From: CAZGSD01 sp964528305
GTDB taxonomy: Bacteria; Patescibacteriota; Gracilibacteria; UBA1369
Reading direction: 5' to 3'
Length of the DNA: 28,142 nt
Assembly (NCBI GenBank): GCA_964528305.1
Contig: CAZGSD010000011.1
Coordinates: forward strand, 1 to 28,142
Shown here: one piece after another, positions 8,073-16,158 of the stretch
Numbering within the stretch: position 1 is the first letter of the stretch
Layout of the letters: each line of letters opens with the position of its first letter
Notes under the pieces: generated by a model
What the model saw: the letters and a program-made list of their open reading frames with translations, nothing else
Databases searched by the model: none
Told to the model about the DNA's origin: nothing
Position numbers and translations under genes: made by a program

Positions 8073-9230
8073 TTAATTTGGTCGAATTTTAATACTTGTA
8101 GGATGTTCTTTCAATTTTTGCAATACTTTAGCCTCAATCTGACGTATGCGCTCACGTGTTACATTGAATTCCTGTCCAACCTCTTCCAAAGTATGCCCTA
8201 CTCCATCCTTCAAACCAAAACGCATTTCAATAATTTTACGCTCACGTGGAGATAGGTACTGCAGCATCTCATGAATATTCTCTTTGATCAATACACGATT
8301 AGTGGCCTCCTGAGGCAGTACAGCATCATCATCTTCAATAAAATCGCCCAATTTACTATCTTCTTCGGTACCAACCGGAGCTTCCAGAGAAACAATGTCC
8401 TGAGAAATCTTTAAAATATGCTTAACTTTTTTGATATCCATACCCATTTCAGCCGCCAATTCTTCCACAGCTGGTTCACGCCCCAATTCCTGCACCAGAC
8501 GACGTTGAGCATGAGTTAGCTTGTTAATAGTCTCCACCATATGTACTGGTATACGTATGGTTCTAGCCTGATCAGCAATAGCACGAGTTATAGCCTGACG
8601 AATCCACCAAGTGGCATAAGTAGAAAATTTAAACCCTCGATCTGGATCAAACTTTTCCACAGCACGAAATAAACCGATATTTCCCTCCTGAATCAAATCC
8701 AAAAAAGACAAACCACGACCAATATACTTTTTGGCTATACTAACAACTAAACGCAAATTAGACTCAGCCAATTTTGATTTAGCAGACTGATCACCTTTTT
8801 TGATACGACGAGCTAAATCAATTTCCTCACGCCCGGTTAAAAGTGAAATTTTACCAATTTCACAGAGATAAAGCCGTATTGAATCATTAGCTATTTCCCG
8901 TAACTCAACAGTAGGTTTTTTCTCAGCAGCTACCTTGGCTTTTGCTTTTTCGGCAAGTGCCTTTCCTTCTTCTGTCGGAGCCTCCTCCACTGGAGCTGCC
9001 AACATTTTATCTTTAGCATCAATAATCTCTATCCCCAAATCCATCAAAAGTCCCATCACCTCATCCAGAAGCATCAAATCTTCCTCGGCATTTGGTATAG
9101 CTTTGTTCAATTCCTGATGGGTAACAAACCCATGTTCACGGCCTTTTTTTACTAAATCTTGTACCTCTTTAGTAAACTGCTGCAACTTATCATCCGATGG
9201 CTGCACTATAAATTTTTTTGTCCTGGCCAT
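8073..9230 (-). CDS. rpoD: Primary RNA polymerase sigma factor (sigma-70 family)
   Basis: This is the housekeeping sigma factor, directing RNA polymerase to -35/-10 promoters. A region 1.1-like helical domain (about residues 10-75) is followed by an Ala/Lys/Glu-rich linker (about 84-110). Region 1.2 starts at NDSIRLYLCEIGKISLL, region 2 includes LRLVVSIAKKYIGRGL, FLDLIQEGNIGL and FSTYATWWIRQAI, region 3 follows, and region 4 contains SPRERKIIEMRFGL and the helix-turn-helix EEVGQEFNVTRERIRQIE. Region 1.1 and the intact region 2.4/4.2 mark it as the primary sigma and not an alternative one. Length is 385 residues. It lies 20 bases downstream of dnaG, keeping the classic dnaG-rpoD pairing; rpsU is not here. 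Confidence 0.97.
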   Translation of the reverse strand: MARTKKFIVQPSDDKLQQFTKEVQDLVKKGREHGFVTHQELNKAIPNAEEDLMLLDEVMGLLMDLGIEIIDAKDKMLAAPVEEAPTEEGKALAEKAKAKVAAEKKPTVELREIANDSIRLYLCEIGKISLLTGREEIDLARRIKKGDQSAKSKLAESNLRLVVSIAKKYIGRGLSFLDLIQEGNIGLFRAVEKFDPDRGFKFSTYATWWIRQAITRAIADQARTIRIPVHMVETINKLTHAQRRLVQELGREPAVEELAAEMGMDIKKVKHILKISQDIVSLEAPVGTEEDSKLGDFIEDDDAVLPQEATNRVLIKENIHEMLQYLSPRERKIIEMRFGLKDGVGHTLEEVGQEFNVTRERIRQIEAKVLQKLKEHPTSIKIRPN

Positions 9231-9250
9231 TCTTAAATATTTTTAAGCAA

Positions 9251-11014
9251 TTATTTCAGCTGACTCAATTGGGAAAGCTCCATCAGTATGCGCGTACTAG
9301 TGTCGACATCATGAGCCGCCTCCGCGTCTTTGAGCTGTCTATAGAGCCGCTGACGCTCCATAGTGAGATTAGTAATTTTCATTTTTGCCAACAGATAAGT
9401 TACTTCTGTCTGTACGGCTTCGCTGGATATATCTCCATATTTTTCTTCCACATACAGAGACATTAAACCAGCCTGGGACCTGAGCTCTTCGTCCACTTCC
9501 GACAAAATAGCCAAAACTGCTGTCTGATCAGTACCCTGAGGATTATAATTTGACAAAAACTGATTGTAAATAGCTTTAACCGTTTGCGGTAAATCGTCTT
9601 GCCGAATCAAGCTTTTTATTTCCTGGAAATATTGTGGATAATGAACAATAAACCCCATCAAAACCTCTTCCGGGGTATACAAACGCGGCCCTACAAGCCC
9701 ATCCAACATCTGTTTAGCTGGATGATTTTTACTTAACTTCAAAATCTTCAATTCATCATAAATCTGCACCTCCGGCACATTCAAATCAGCCGCCAAACGC
9801 CGCACATAAGAATCCCTCTCCACCGAACTTTTCAATTTCCCCATCAGCGCGGAAAATTCCTGCAGAATTTTCCGCTTGTCAGCCAAAGAGTTTTTATCAA
9901 AACGCTGGAATAATTCTGCATAATAATGATCCACAAACAACCCAGCTTTAGGGAGTAACACTTTCAACTGCCCAGGAGATTCTTTGACGAAATCAGCTAT
10001 ATCCTTACCAGAGGGGAGTAATAGAATTTTGACTAAAAAATCAAATTCCTGCGTAATCTCATAACTACGTTTAGCAGCCTCCTGCCCCGCTTTATCCATA
10101 TCAAAAGAAAAAACCAATTCCTCTATATATGGTTTCAAATGGAGCAAATGCCGCTTAGTTAAAGCCGTACCATTAACAGCCACCACAGACTGCAAACCAT
10201 CCTGAAAAGCCGCCAAAAAATCCATATATCCCTCCACTACTACCACCTGCTTACAAGATTTTATCATTGGCTTGGAATGAGAAAACCCATACAACAATTG
10301 ATTTTTCTGATAAATAGGAGTTTCTGGCGAATTCAAATATTTAGGCTCCTGATCAGCCTGCAGCGCACGCCCACCAAAACCCACAACTCGCCCTAAACTA
10401 TCTTGTACCGGAAACATCAAACGCCCCCGAAATCTGTCATAAATTTTATGCATGGAAGTATCTTTGGCCAAAGCCAAACCGGACTGCAACACCTGAGCCG
10501 CCGTAAAACCACGCTTCAAGAGCATCTGATGAGTTTGCTCAAAACTGTCGGGTGAGAGACCCAGGCGAAATTTTTTAATAATCTCTTCTTTGAGGCCACG
10601 TCCAGCCAAATAAGTCCGCGTCGCATTTCCCCGCTCGCTCCACAATTCATTTTCATAATACTCAGTCGCCGCCTCATGTATATCAATCAAAACCTCCTTT
10701 TCCCCCTTACGCACAAAAGTTTTGCCGGAAGTTTTTTCCAGTGTAACTCCAGTTTTTTCTGCCAAAAGATTGAGTGTTTCGGCAAAATCCATATTTTCCA
10801 TTTCCATCATGAAACGAAAAATATCTCCACCTTTGTGACAACCAAAACAATAAGCAATACCCTTATCAGGACTGACTATAAAACTAGGCGTTTTCTCTGA
10901 ATGAAAAGGACAAAGCCCTTTCAAACTTTTCCCGATGCGTTTAAGAGCCACATACTCCGCCACCAGATTTTCTATAGGCAGCCTGGCTTTGATTTCATTG
11001 ACTGAATCAGACAT
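9251..11014 (-). CDS. dnaG: DNA primase DnaG
   Basis: Makes RNA primers for DNA replication. The N-terminal zinc-binding CHC2 domain has Cys35, His38, Cys56 and Cys59 (CPFHSEKTPSF, YCFGCHKGG). The catalytic TOPRIM core contains EGYMD at 261-265 and the acidic pair in SFDMDKAGQE (Asp305, Asp307), with upstream FRGRLMFPVQD and VGFGGRAL. The C-terminal region from about residue 430 is helical and would bind the replicative helicase. The length of 587 is normal. It is transcribed before rpoD and 30 bases after the glycosyl-phosphotransferase gene. No Shine-Dalgarno is visible before the ATG. Confidence 0.97.
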   Translation of the reverse strand: MSDSVNEIKARLPIENLVAEYVALKRIGKSLKGLCPFHSEKTPSFIVSPDKGIAYCFGCHKGGDIFRFMMEMENMDFAETLNLLAEKTGVTLEKTSGKTFVRKGEKEVLIDIHEAATEYYENELWSERGNATRTYLAGRGLKEEIIKKFRLGLSPDSFEQTHQMLLKRGFTAAQVLQSGLALAKDTSMHKIYDRFRGRLMFPVQDSLGRVVGFGGRALQADQEPKYLNSPETPIYQKNQLLYGFSHSKPMIKSCKQVVVVEGYMDFLAAFQDGLQSVVAVNGTALTKRHLLHLKPYIEELVFSFDMDKAGQEAAKRSYEITQEFDFLVKILLLPSGKDIADFVKESPGQLKVLLPKAGLFVDHYYAELFQRFDKNSLADKRKILQEFSALMGKLKSSVERDSYVRRLAADLNVPEVQIYDELKILKLSKNHPAKQMLDGLVGPRLYTPEEVLMGFIVHYPQYFQEIKSLIRQDDLPQTVKAIYNQFLSNYNPQGTDQTAVLAILSEVDEELRSQAGLMSLYVEEKYGDISSEAVQTEVTYLLAKMKITNLTMERQRLYRQLKDAEAAHDVDTSTRILMELSQLSQLK

Positions 11015-11044
11015 AGCGGAGATAAAGAAATACGCAAAGATTCA

Positions 11045-12157
11045 TTAAACCTTTTTGCGTTGTTTTTCAATATCCAACATTACAACGGAAAAAGCCAAAG
11101 TCGTAACCAAAGCCAAAAGCCCTATCCCTGCCCAAACTTTGGCCCCACTATGCAAAATCACAGCCAACACCCCAAACACCGCTGAAATCAAACATATCAC
11201 CCCAACCGTTTGCCTTTCACTGAGCCCCGCTCGCAGCAGGCGATGATGAAAATGATCCAAATCACCTCTCCAGGGCGCTCGTCCAGTCAATATACGGCGT
11301 GTCACCACCCAAACAGCATCCAATATAGGCAATCCCAGCACCAAAAAGGCCGTCGCCAACTGTCCATGATCATAAATGGATAAAGCCGCCAGTAAAAACC
11401 CCACAAACATAGTACCTGTATCACCCATCAATATACGGGCCGGCGGAAAGTCATAACGCCAAAAACTTAACATAATCGTAGCCAGAATAGTAGAAAGATA
11501 AAACACCGTAGACTGCTGCCACAGCCCCGCACTCCACTGATAATTAATGGCCACAAAAGTTAAAAAAGCAATNNNNNNNNNNNNNNNNNNNNNNNNNNNN
11601 NNNNNNNNNNNNNNNNNNNNNNNNNNNNNNNNNNNNNNNNNNNNNNNNNNNNNNNNNNNNNNNNNNNNNNNNAACCAAAAATTCAACAAAATTTCTGGCC
11701 CCACAGGATTGGGCCAGGCCCGCACCGCTATACCAGCGGCGAAAAGAGCAGCCCCAACCAGCACCTGCAAGAGAAGCCTCCACAGCGGATGCAGTCCCCA
11801 TTTATCGTCAGCAAAACTGATTAGGCCAACCACCATAGATAAAAATAGTAGTAATACTGCATTATTAAACACACCACCAATCACGACCCATTCCAGTAAA
11901 AACACCAACATTATCACCAAGCCTCCATAATAAGAAATAGGCGCTCTTTTTAAACCATATTTTTGAGGCCTATCCAATAAACCCCATTTCGGGAATTTAA
12001 GAAGAGCTAACTGTACCAAAAAAGTAGTACAAATTAACGGAACAAGCACATAACAAAACACCACAGTAGACATATCTAGAAATCCCATCAACCACAGGAC
12101 CACAAAAACCAACCAACCTAAAATCCCCAACCACCCCATTAATTTATCCTTTTTCAT
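11045..12157 (-). CDS. Undecaprenyl-phosphate sugar-1-phosphate transferase, WecA/TagO/MraY family (interrupted by gap)
   Basis: Polytopic membrane enzyme that transfers a sugar-1-phosphate from a UDP-sugar to undecaprenyl phosphate, starting a wall or surface polymer. Visible family features: YYGGLVIMLVF, the Asp pair in GLISFADDKWGLHP, GDTGTMFVGFLLAALSI and the HFHHRLLRAGLS motif, together with many membrane helices. The HHRL-type motif and GDTGTMF favour the WecA/TagO branch over MraY. A 100-N gap (11573-11672) covers the expected Asn/Asp-rich catalytic loop, so activity cannot be judged and the real length is uncertain. The frame is the same on both sides, possibly by chance. It lies 3 bases after truB. 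Confidence 0.88.
   Translation of the reverse strand: MKKDKLMGWLGILGWLVFVVLWLMGFLDMSTVVFCYVLVPLICTTFLVQLALLKFPKWGLLDRPQKYGLKRAPISYYGGLVIMLVFLLEWVVIGGVFNNAVLLLFLSMVVGLISFADDKWGLHPLWRLLLQVLVGAALFAAGIAVRAWPNPVGPEILLNFWXXXXXXXXXXXXXXXXXXXXXXXXXXXXXXXXXXIAFLTFVAINYQWSAGLWQQSTVFYLSTILATIMLSFWRYDFPPARILMGDTGTMFVGFLLAALSIYDHGQLATAFLVLGLPILDAVWVVTRRILTGRAPWRGDLDHFHHRLLRAGLSERQTVGVICLISAVFGVLAVILHSGAKVWAGIGLLALVTTLAFSVVMLDIEKQRKKV
11573..11672. other. Assembly gap, 100 N, real missing sequence
   Basis: Exactly 100 N inside the WecA-family gene. Unlike the other two gaps, the bases on its two sides do not repeat each other. From the family architecture, the missing part should include the DGLDG-type catalytic loop, perhaps 35-50 codons; 100 is likely a placeholder length. 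Confidence 0.95.
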
Positions 12158-12160
12158 AAT

Positions 12161-13066
12161 TCAAAATATATGCAATTTCTTTTTGAATTTCAATTTTTGT
12201 CCATTTTCAATAGCTTCCACCACCCCCACCAACTGATCATTCCAAAAAGCTAGTCCCTGAGAAGCAGTAGCATCGGCGGCCAGGCCAAAGGTATTATCAA
12301 TAAAATTGCCACGAGCCAAGATGGCATATTCAAACTGATCAACCTCTATCATCTGTTCAGGCACAAAAATATTCTCAAAAATGCGCCGTGGTGATACCAA
12401 AAACTTATCCACCCCTTCGGCACGCATCTGCTCCAAAGACACCGCATCCTCCACATTCAAATCCCCCACTTTTAAACGCCGTAATCCAGCCACCACCCCA
12501 CCACATCCCAGCTTTTCCCCCAAATCATGAGCCAAACTGCGCACATAAGTCCCACTGGAGCAATGGACTTCCAGACGCAAATTGGGAAAGTCATAATCCA
12601 AAATCCTGCAGGAAAAAATCTGCACCTGACGAGAAGCCAGTTGAAAAGCAACCCCCTTACGGGCCAAATCATAAGCTCTTTTCCCAGCTATTTGCACAGC
12701 GGAAAAACGCGGCGGCGTCTGGCTGATCTCCCCAACAAAACACTCTACCAGCAACTCATCTATCACCTCCCGGCTCACCGGCCCAGCCCCAGCCGCCGCC
12801 GCCCTGTCCCGCACCTGACCATCGGTATCATAAGTATCACTGACTTTACCCAAAATCACATCGACTATATATATCTTATCCCGAGCCTCCAAATAAGACA
12901 GTAGCTTGGTATATTCTCCCAATGCCAAAACCATCAGTCCACTAGCCAATGGATCCAATGTACCTGCAAAGCCCACCCGTCGCTGACCAGTGAGTTTGCG
13001 CAAAGCCATCACCAATTTAAATGAATTAATTCCTGAAGGTTTATCTATCAATAAAAATCCATTCAT
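12161..13066 (-). CDS. truB: tRNA pseudouridine-55 synthase TruB
   Basis: Converts uridine 55 in the T-loop of tRNAs to pseudouridine. The N-terminus has the TruB motif GFLLIDKPSGINSF, and the catalytic Asp38 lies in GTLDPLASGLMVLALGE. The later motifs TPPRFSAVQIAGKRAYDLARKG and CSSGTYVRSLAHDLG are also present. The length of 301 is typical. The residue five before the catalytic Asp region that is usually His (GHTGTLDP) is Phe33 here (GFAGTLDP). It ends in TGA, evidence for the standard code. It follows murE by 7 bases and precedes the glycosyl-phosphotransferase gene by 3 bases. Confidence 0.95.
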   Translation of the reverse strand: MNGFLLIDKPSGINSFKLVMALRKLTGQRRVGFAGTLDPLASGLMVLALGEYTKLLSYLEARDKIYIVDVILGKVSDTYDTDGQVRDRAAAAGAGPVSREVIDELLVECFVGEISQTPPRFSAVQIAGKRAYDLARKGVAFQLASRQVQIFSCRILDYDFPNLRLEVHCSSGTYVRSLAHDLGEKLGCGGVVAGLRRLKVGDLNVEDAVSLEQMRAEGVDKFLVSPRRIFENIFVPEQMIEVDQFEYAILARGNFIDNTFGLAADATASQGLAFWNDQLVGVVEAIENGQKLKFKKKLHIF

Positions 13067-13073
13067 TGAGACG

Positions 13074-14378
13074 TCATAATTCCACCGACAGTGGTTTAGC
13101 TAAAATTTCTCGTACTACCACTCGATCATCCCAGGGAATTTTGCCATAAGCCAACACTTGAACAGTCTCCGCCCCCTTACCGGCTATCACCACAGTATCA
13201 CCCTTCACCGCCTGGCTGAGGGCGAAACGAATAGCCTCATAACGCGTGGGGATTTTCCAAAAATTTTGACCCTCCTGCCTTTTCACTCCGGCGGCAATAT
13301 TTTCTATTATGCCATAGCGACTTTCCTCATAAGGATCATCATCAGTCAGCACTATCACATCGGCATGTTGATCAGCCAATTCTCCCATGCGAGACCGCTT
13401 GGCTTTATCCCGCCCACCACCGGTCGCCCCAAACACAGCGAAAAGCCGCCCTGGTGTCCGAGATTTATATAATTCCAATAATTTCCCCAAACTTTCACTG
13501 GTATGAGCATAATCCACAATCACCGCGAAATCCTGCCCCGCCTCAATCTGTTCAAATCGCCCAGCCACAGTAGAAGCTTTTTCCAAAGCCGCTTTAATCA
13601 CCTGCATGGATATACCGACACTTAATCCAACCGTAGCAGCAGCCATAGCATTATAAATGCTAAATTCCCCAGGCATTTTCAAAGCGATTTGAGCCTGATT
13701 ATTAGGCATATGCAGGGTGAAAATCGAGCCGGTTTGGACATATTGAATGTCCGTGGCGTAGCAATTCCCTGTTTTCAAACCAAAAGTATATTTCCTGTCC
13801 GCATTGAATTGATCAAAATAACTGTAATTTCCATCGTCCTGATTTAGCACAACCACTTTGGGAATTTTAGGTTTACGAGTAGAGCGATTCAGACGAGCAA
13901 ACAAGAGTCCCTTGGCCCGCAAATACTCCTGAAAACCACCATGATAATCCAAATGATCTTCTCCAATATTGGTCAAAACAGCCGTATCGAAATTCACACC
14001 CCAAACACGATTTTGCACCAGGGCGTGTGAAGACACCTCCAGCACAGCAAATTGACAGCCAGACAGCACCATATCACGCAACATTTTCTGCAGGAAAAAA
14101 GGACTCAAAGTAGTCATTTTGCTTTCATTGGGCCAATATCTGTCCGCCACCTGAAAATTAGCCGTAGAAGTAATACCCACTCTATAGCCCGCCTCATTCA
14201 AAATACCGGCAATTAAATTGGTAGTGGTGGTTTTTCCTTTGGTACCAGTCACCCCAATCACCTGTATTTTCCTTGAAGGAAAGCCGTAAAGCACTGACGC
14301 CACCATAGCCAGCATTTTGTGATACAAAAGCCGAACAGGATGTCTATCTGGAATTATATTGCGCAAATATCGAATCAC
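13074..14378 (-). CDS. murE: Mur ligase, MurE-type (UDP-MurNAc-tripeptide synthetase), short N-terminus
   Basis: Adds the third amino acid to the peptidoglycan precursor using ATP. The P-loop GVTGTKGKTTTTN is at residues 42-54. The following segments are TSTANF, EVSSHAL, NIGEDHLDYHGG, the likely carbamylated lysine in YLRAKGLLF, DYAHTSESL, GATGGGRDKAKR, and TDDDPYEES (345-353), the place that often tells the amino acid substrate. The sequence there is DDPY and not the DNPR of meso-diaminopimelate enzymes. The start is GTG at 14378. At 434 residues it is about 60 shorter than E. coli MurE, all at the N-terminus, so most of the first, UDP-substrate-binding domain is absent. It lies 12 bases after the ligase-like gene. 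Confidence 0.9.
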   Translation of the reverse strand: MIRYLRNIIPDRHPVRLLYHKMLAMVASVLYGFPSRKIQVIGVTGTKGKTTTTNLIAGILNEAGYRVGITSTANFQVADRYWPNESKMTTLSPFFLQKMLRDMVLSGCQFAVLEVSSHALVQNRVWGVNFDTAVLTNIGEDHLDYHGGFQEYLRAKGLLFARLNRSTRKPKIPKVVVLNQDDGNYSYFDQFNADRKYTFGLKTGNCYATDIQYVQTGSIFTLHMPNNQAQIALKMPGEFSIYNAMAAATVGLSVGISMQVIKAALEKASTVAGRFEQIEAGQDFAVIVDYAHTSESLGKLLELYKSRTPGRLFAVFGATGGGRDKAKRSRMGELADQHADVIVLTDDDPYEESRYGIIENIAAGVKRQEGQNFWKIPTRYEAIRFALSQAVKGDTVVIAGKGAETVQVLAYGKIPWDDRVVVREILAKPLSVEL

Positions 14379-14390
14379 AAAAGGTAAAAA

Positions 14391-15731
14391 TTATTTTTTA
14401 AAATATTTGAAAGGCAACAAACACATAGCCATCACCAGCCAGAATACCATAGCTAAATCGTTCTTGAATATATATGTATCAAAAAGCCCATGAAAAAGCA
14501 TCACCAAAAGCATAGTCCCACCCAGTATACGAAAAAATCTTTCATCATAATCACTATTATTCAAAGCCGGCCAAAGTGCCATCCAGAGCAACCATAGAAA
14601 AAGGGCAAACCCAATCACCCCTAAATTCAACCAAACAGCCAAAAAAGTATTATGCGGATGCAACATCACCCATTCATAAGGAGCTTTACCCAAAATCTCT
14701 GGCGCGCGCAGATTATAAAGCGGTTCGAACTGCCCCAACCCTATACCGGAAATAGGTTCTTCACGCAGAAAATATCCAGATATGCGATAGACCTGTAATC
14801 TAACACTATTGGAACTTCTCCCCTGAAATTCTGTAAAAAGTTTCCATTTTTCCGTGGGAGCATACAAAACTGCCGCCGCAAGAATACCTATCACGGCAAA
14901 AATACCCAAAAACCAGCTGATTTTTTTGAGCAAATCTAGACCATCATGCTGCCGAAAATGTTTATGAACATCCAAAGAACACAGCATGAATAAAGCCAAA
15001 GCTGCTAACACAGCCAGCATAGCTCCATAAGATTGAGTCATCAGTAAAGCCACCGAATACAGCGCCGCCAACCCCACGCCCACCCAGAATTTTTTCAAAT
15101 TAAAACCAAGCACTATACCCCGCACAATCATCACCCACAAAGCCGCGACTGCCGGCGCCAAATACATGGAAAGATAATTGGCGTTGACAAAAGGCCCGGA
15201 CGCCCGCCCGTCCGGCGTGATAAAATCACCGGTTAAATATTGAAAATAAGCCCAAATCACCAAAGGTAAGCCTGAAAAAATATAGGCATACAAAGTAGTC
15301 ATTAAATCTTTTTTGGTGCGCACAGCCAAACACATCATCACAAACCAAATCAGCGGTATCATCAACCACCCTTTCCAAATCCCCCAGGCAACTTTTTGAG
15401 ATTCATAGACGGTCACACCATCAATCAGGCGCTGCGACACCGGCACTATCAAGACAGAGCAGACGGAAATTATCAAAAACACCAGACCCATCAGCAAAAC
15501 CCAGCGATAGCGCCGCAACCCCTCCAGCACCACCCGCCGCCCTTCCAACCAACCGACTTCCCGCCCCCAACCCCAAAATCTCCCAAGCTGTACCAGCAAA
15601 AGCAATAAAACAGCCAATTCCAACACGTTTATCGGCAGCGGCACCCCAGGAATTTTCACCAAATACAGAGGGAAAAACAATGGCAATAAATACAGCGAAT
15701 TTTGGGCAATCCAGCTGATCAATTTTTTCAT
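14391..15731 (-). CDS. O-antigen ligase/polymerase-like (WaaL/Wzy) membrane protein
   Basis: Multi-pass membrane protein (about 11-12 hydrophobic helices over 446 residues) of the family that ligates or polymerises undecaprenyl-linked glycans outside the membrane. The large outer loop carries the typical SGIGLGQFEPLY segment and the HPHN motif (residues 358-361, MLHPHNTFLAVWLNLG), as well as GRASGPFVNANYLSMYL earlier. Whether it is a ligase or a polymerase cannot be told from sequence. It overlaps hpf by four bases (ATGA) and is one of the few genes here with a visible Shine-Dalgarno-like site. With the WecA-family gene in the same run it suggests a surface glycan pathway. Confidence 0.85.
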   Translation of the reverse strand: MKKLISWIAQNSLYLLPLFFPLYLVKIPGVPLPINVLELAVLLLLLVQLGRFWGWGREVGWLEGRRVVLEGLRRYRWVLLMGLVFLIISVCSVLIVPVSQRLIDGVTVYESQKVAWGIWKGWLMIPLIWFVMMCLAVRTKKDLMTTLYAYIFSGLPLVIWAYFQYLTGDFITPDGRASGPFVNANYLSMYLAPAVAALWVMIVRGIVLGFNLKKFWVGVGLAALYSVALLMTQSYGAMLAVLAALALFMLCSLDVHKHFRQHDGLDLLKKISWFLGIFAVIGILAAAVLYAPTEKWKLFTEFQGRSSNSVRLQVYRISGYFLREEPISGIGLGQFEPLYNLRAPEILGKAPYEWVMLHPHNTFLAVWLNLGVIGFALFLWLLWMALWPALNNSDYDERFFRILGGTMLLVMLFHGLFDTYIFKNDLAMVFWLVMAMCLLPFKYFKK

Positions 15732-16030
15732 AACTTTCCCTTGTTTTTTTCAAGCTGATGCTGAAGTTTCGCTTCAATTAGATCTATCCCTTCCTCCACA
15801 GCAATACAATCAGTCTCGGCTCGCAGGGTTTCACCCGGTATTTGCACAGTCACAGCCATGCTTATTTTACGATCAGATGACACATGTTCCAAATATTCAA
15901 TATCCACTCTAACCAGAACGGAAGGATCCCCCATCACTTTGAAGCGCTCCAATTGCTCGATTTTAGCTGAAATATAATCCTTTTGATCATCGGACAAATT
16001 GATAGCTTTCTGATGAAAATTAATCTGCAT
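15728..16030 (-). CDS. hpf: Ribosome hibernation promoting factor, short HPF/YfiA type
   Basis: Binds the decoding region of the small ribosomal subunit and silences ribosomes under stress or slow growth. The 100-residue protein has the family pattern: MQINFHQKAINLSDDQKDYI at the start, LERF, then VRVDIEYLEHVSSDRKISMAVTV and a C-terminal helix with DLIEAKLQHQLEK. The length fits the short form without the long-form dimerisation domain. It is the first gene of the nine-gene minus-strand run; its TGA overlaps the ATG of the next gene (ATGA). A candidate promoter lies about 25 bases upstream, so this gene may set expression of the whole cluster. Confidence 0.92.
   Translation of the reverse strand: MQINFHQKAINLSDDQKDYISAKIEQLERFKVMGDPSVLVRVDIEYLEHVSSDRKISMAVTVQIPGETLRAETDCIAVEEGIDLIEAKLQHQLEKNKGKL
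15737..15742 (-). promoter_or_regulatory. Shine-Dalgarno-like site of the ligase-like gene
   Basis: AAGGGA on the minus strand, five bases before the ATG at 15731 and inside the end of hpf. It is unusual in this window, where nearly all other starts have no such site. It may support re-initiation at the ATGA overlap. Confidence 0.45.
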
Positions 16031-16054
16031 AAAAAGACTGTTATGGATGTCAAA

Positions 16055-16060
16055 AGTATA
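16055..16060 (-). promoter_or_regulatory. Candidate -10 element for the hpf-led operon
   Basis: TATACT on the minus strand, giving a predicted start of transcription close to 16048 and a leader of about 18 bases before the hpf ATG. The -35 at 16-18 bases upstream is poor (TGATTT or ATGATT), so it may need an activator or rely on the -10 alone. Confidence 0.45.
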
Positions 16061-16075
16061 GAAGATTAGGAAAAG

Positions 16076-16107
16076 AAAATCATCCCCTTTGCCTTGACGA
16101 TGATTTT
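16076..16107. repeat. Inverted repeat between divergent promoters
   Basis: AAAATCATC (16076-16084) and GATGATTTT (16099-16107) are perfect 9-base arms with a 14-base spacer. They overlap the -35 areas of both divergent candidate promoters. This could be an operator bound by a dimeric regulator. A T-run follows the right arm, so a weak terminator reading is possible, but there is nothing upstream that needs ending. Confidence 0.55.
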
Positions 16108-16122
16108 TTGGTATACTATAGA
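16089..16122 (+). promoter_or_regulatory. Candidate sigma-70 promoter of the giant-gene locus
   Basis: Two overlapping readings fit. TTGCCT (16089-16094), 17 bases, then TATACT (16112-16117) with an extended -10 TG at 16109-16110; or TTGACG (16094-16099), 17 bases, then TATAGA (16117-16122). Either gives a leader of about 30 bases before the ATG at 16159. This is the only good promoter seen before the three plus-strand genes. Confidence 0.65.
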
Positions 16123-16158
16123 GATATTTTTACAAAACCAGCATAATTTCTACCAATT

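Noticed and set aside
12388..12904. Plus-strand open frames of 112 and 125 codons opposite truB
   Set aside because: They lie fully inside a strongly supported gene on the other strand and have low-complexity Pro/His-rich products; they are shadows.
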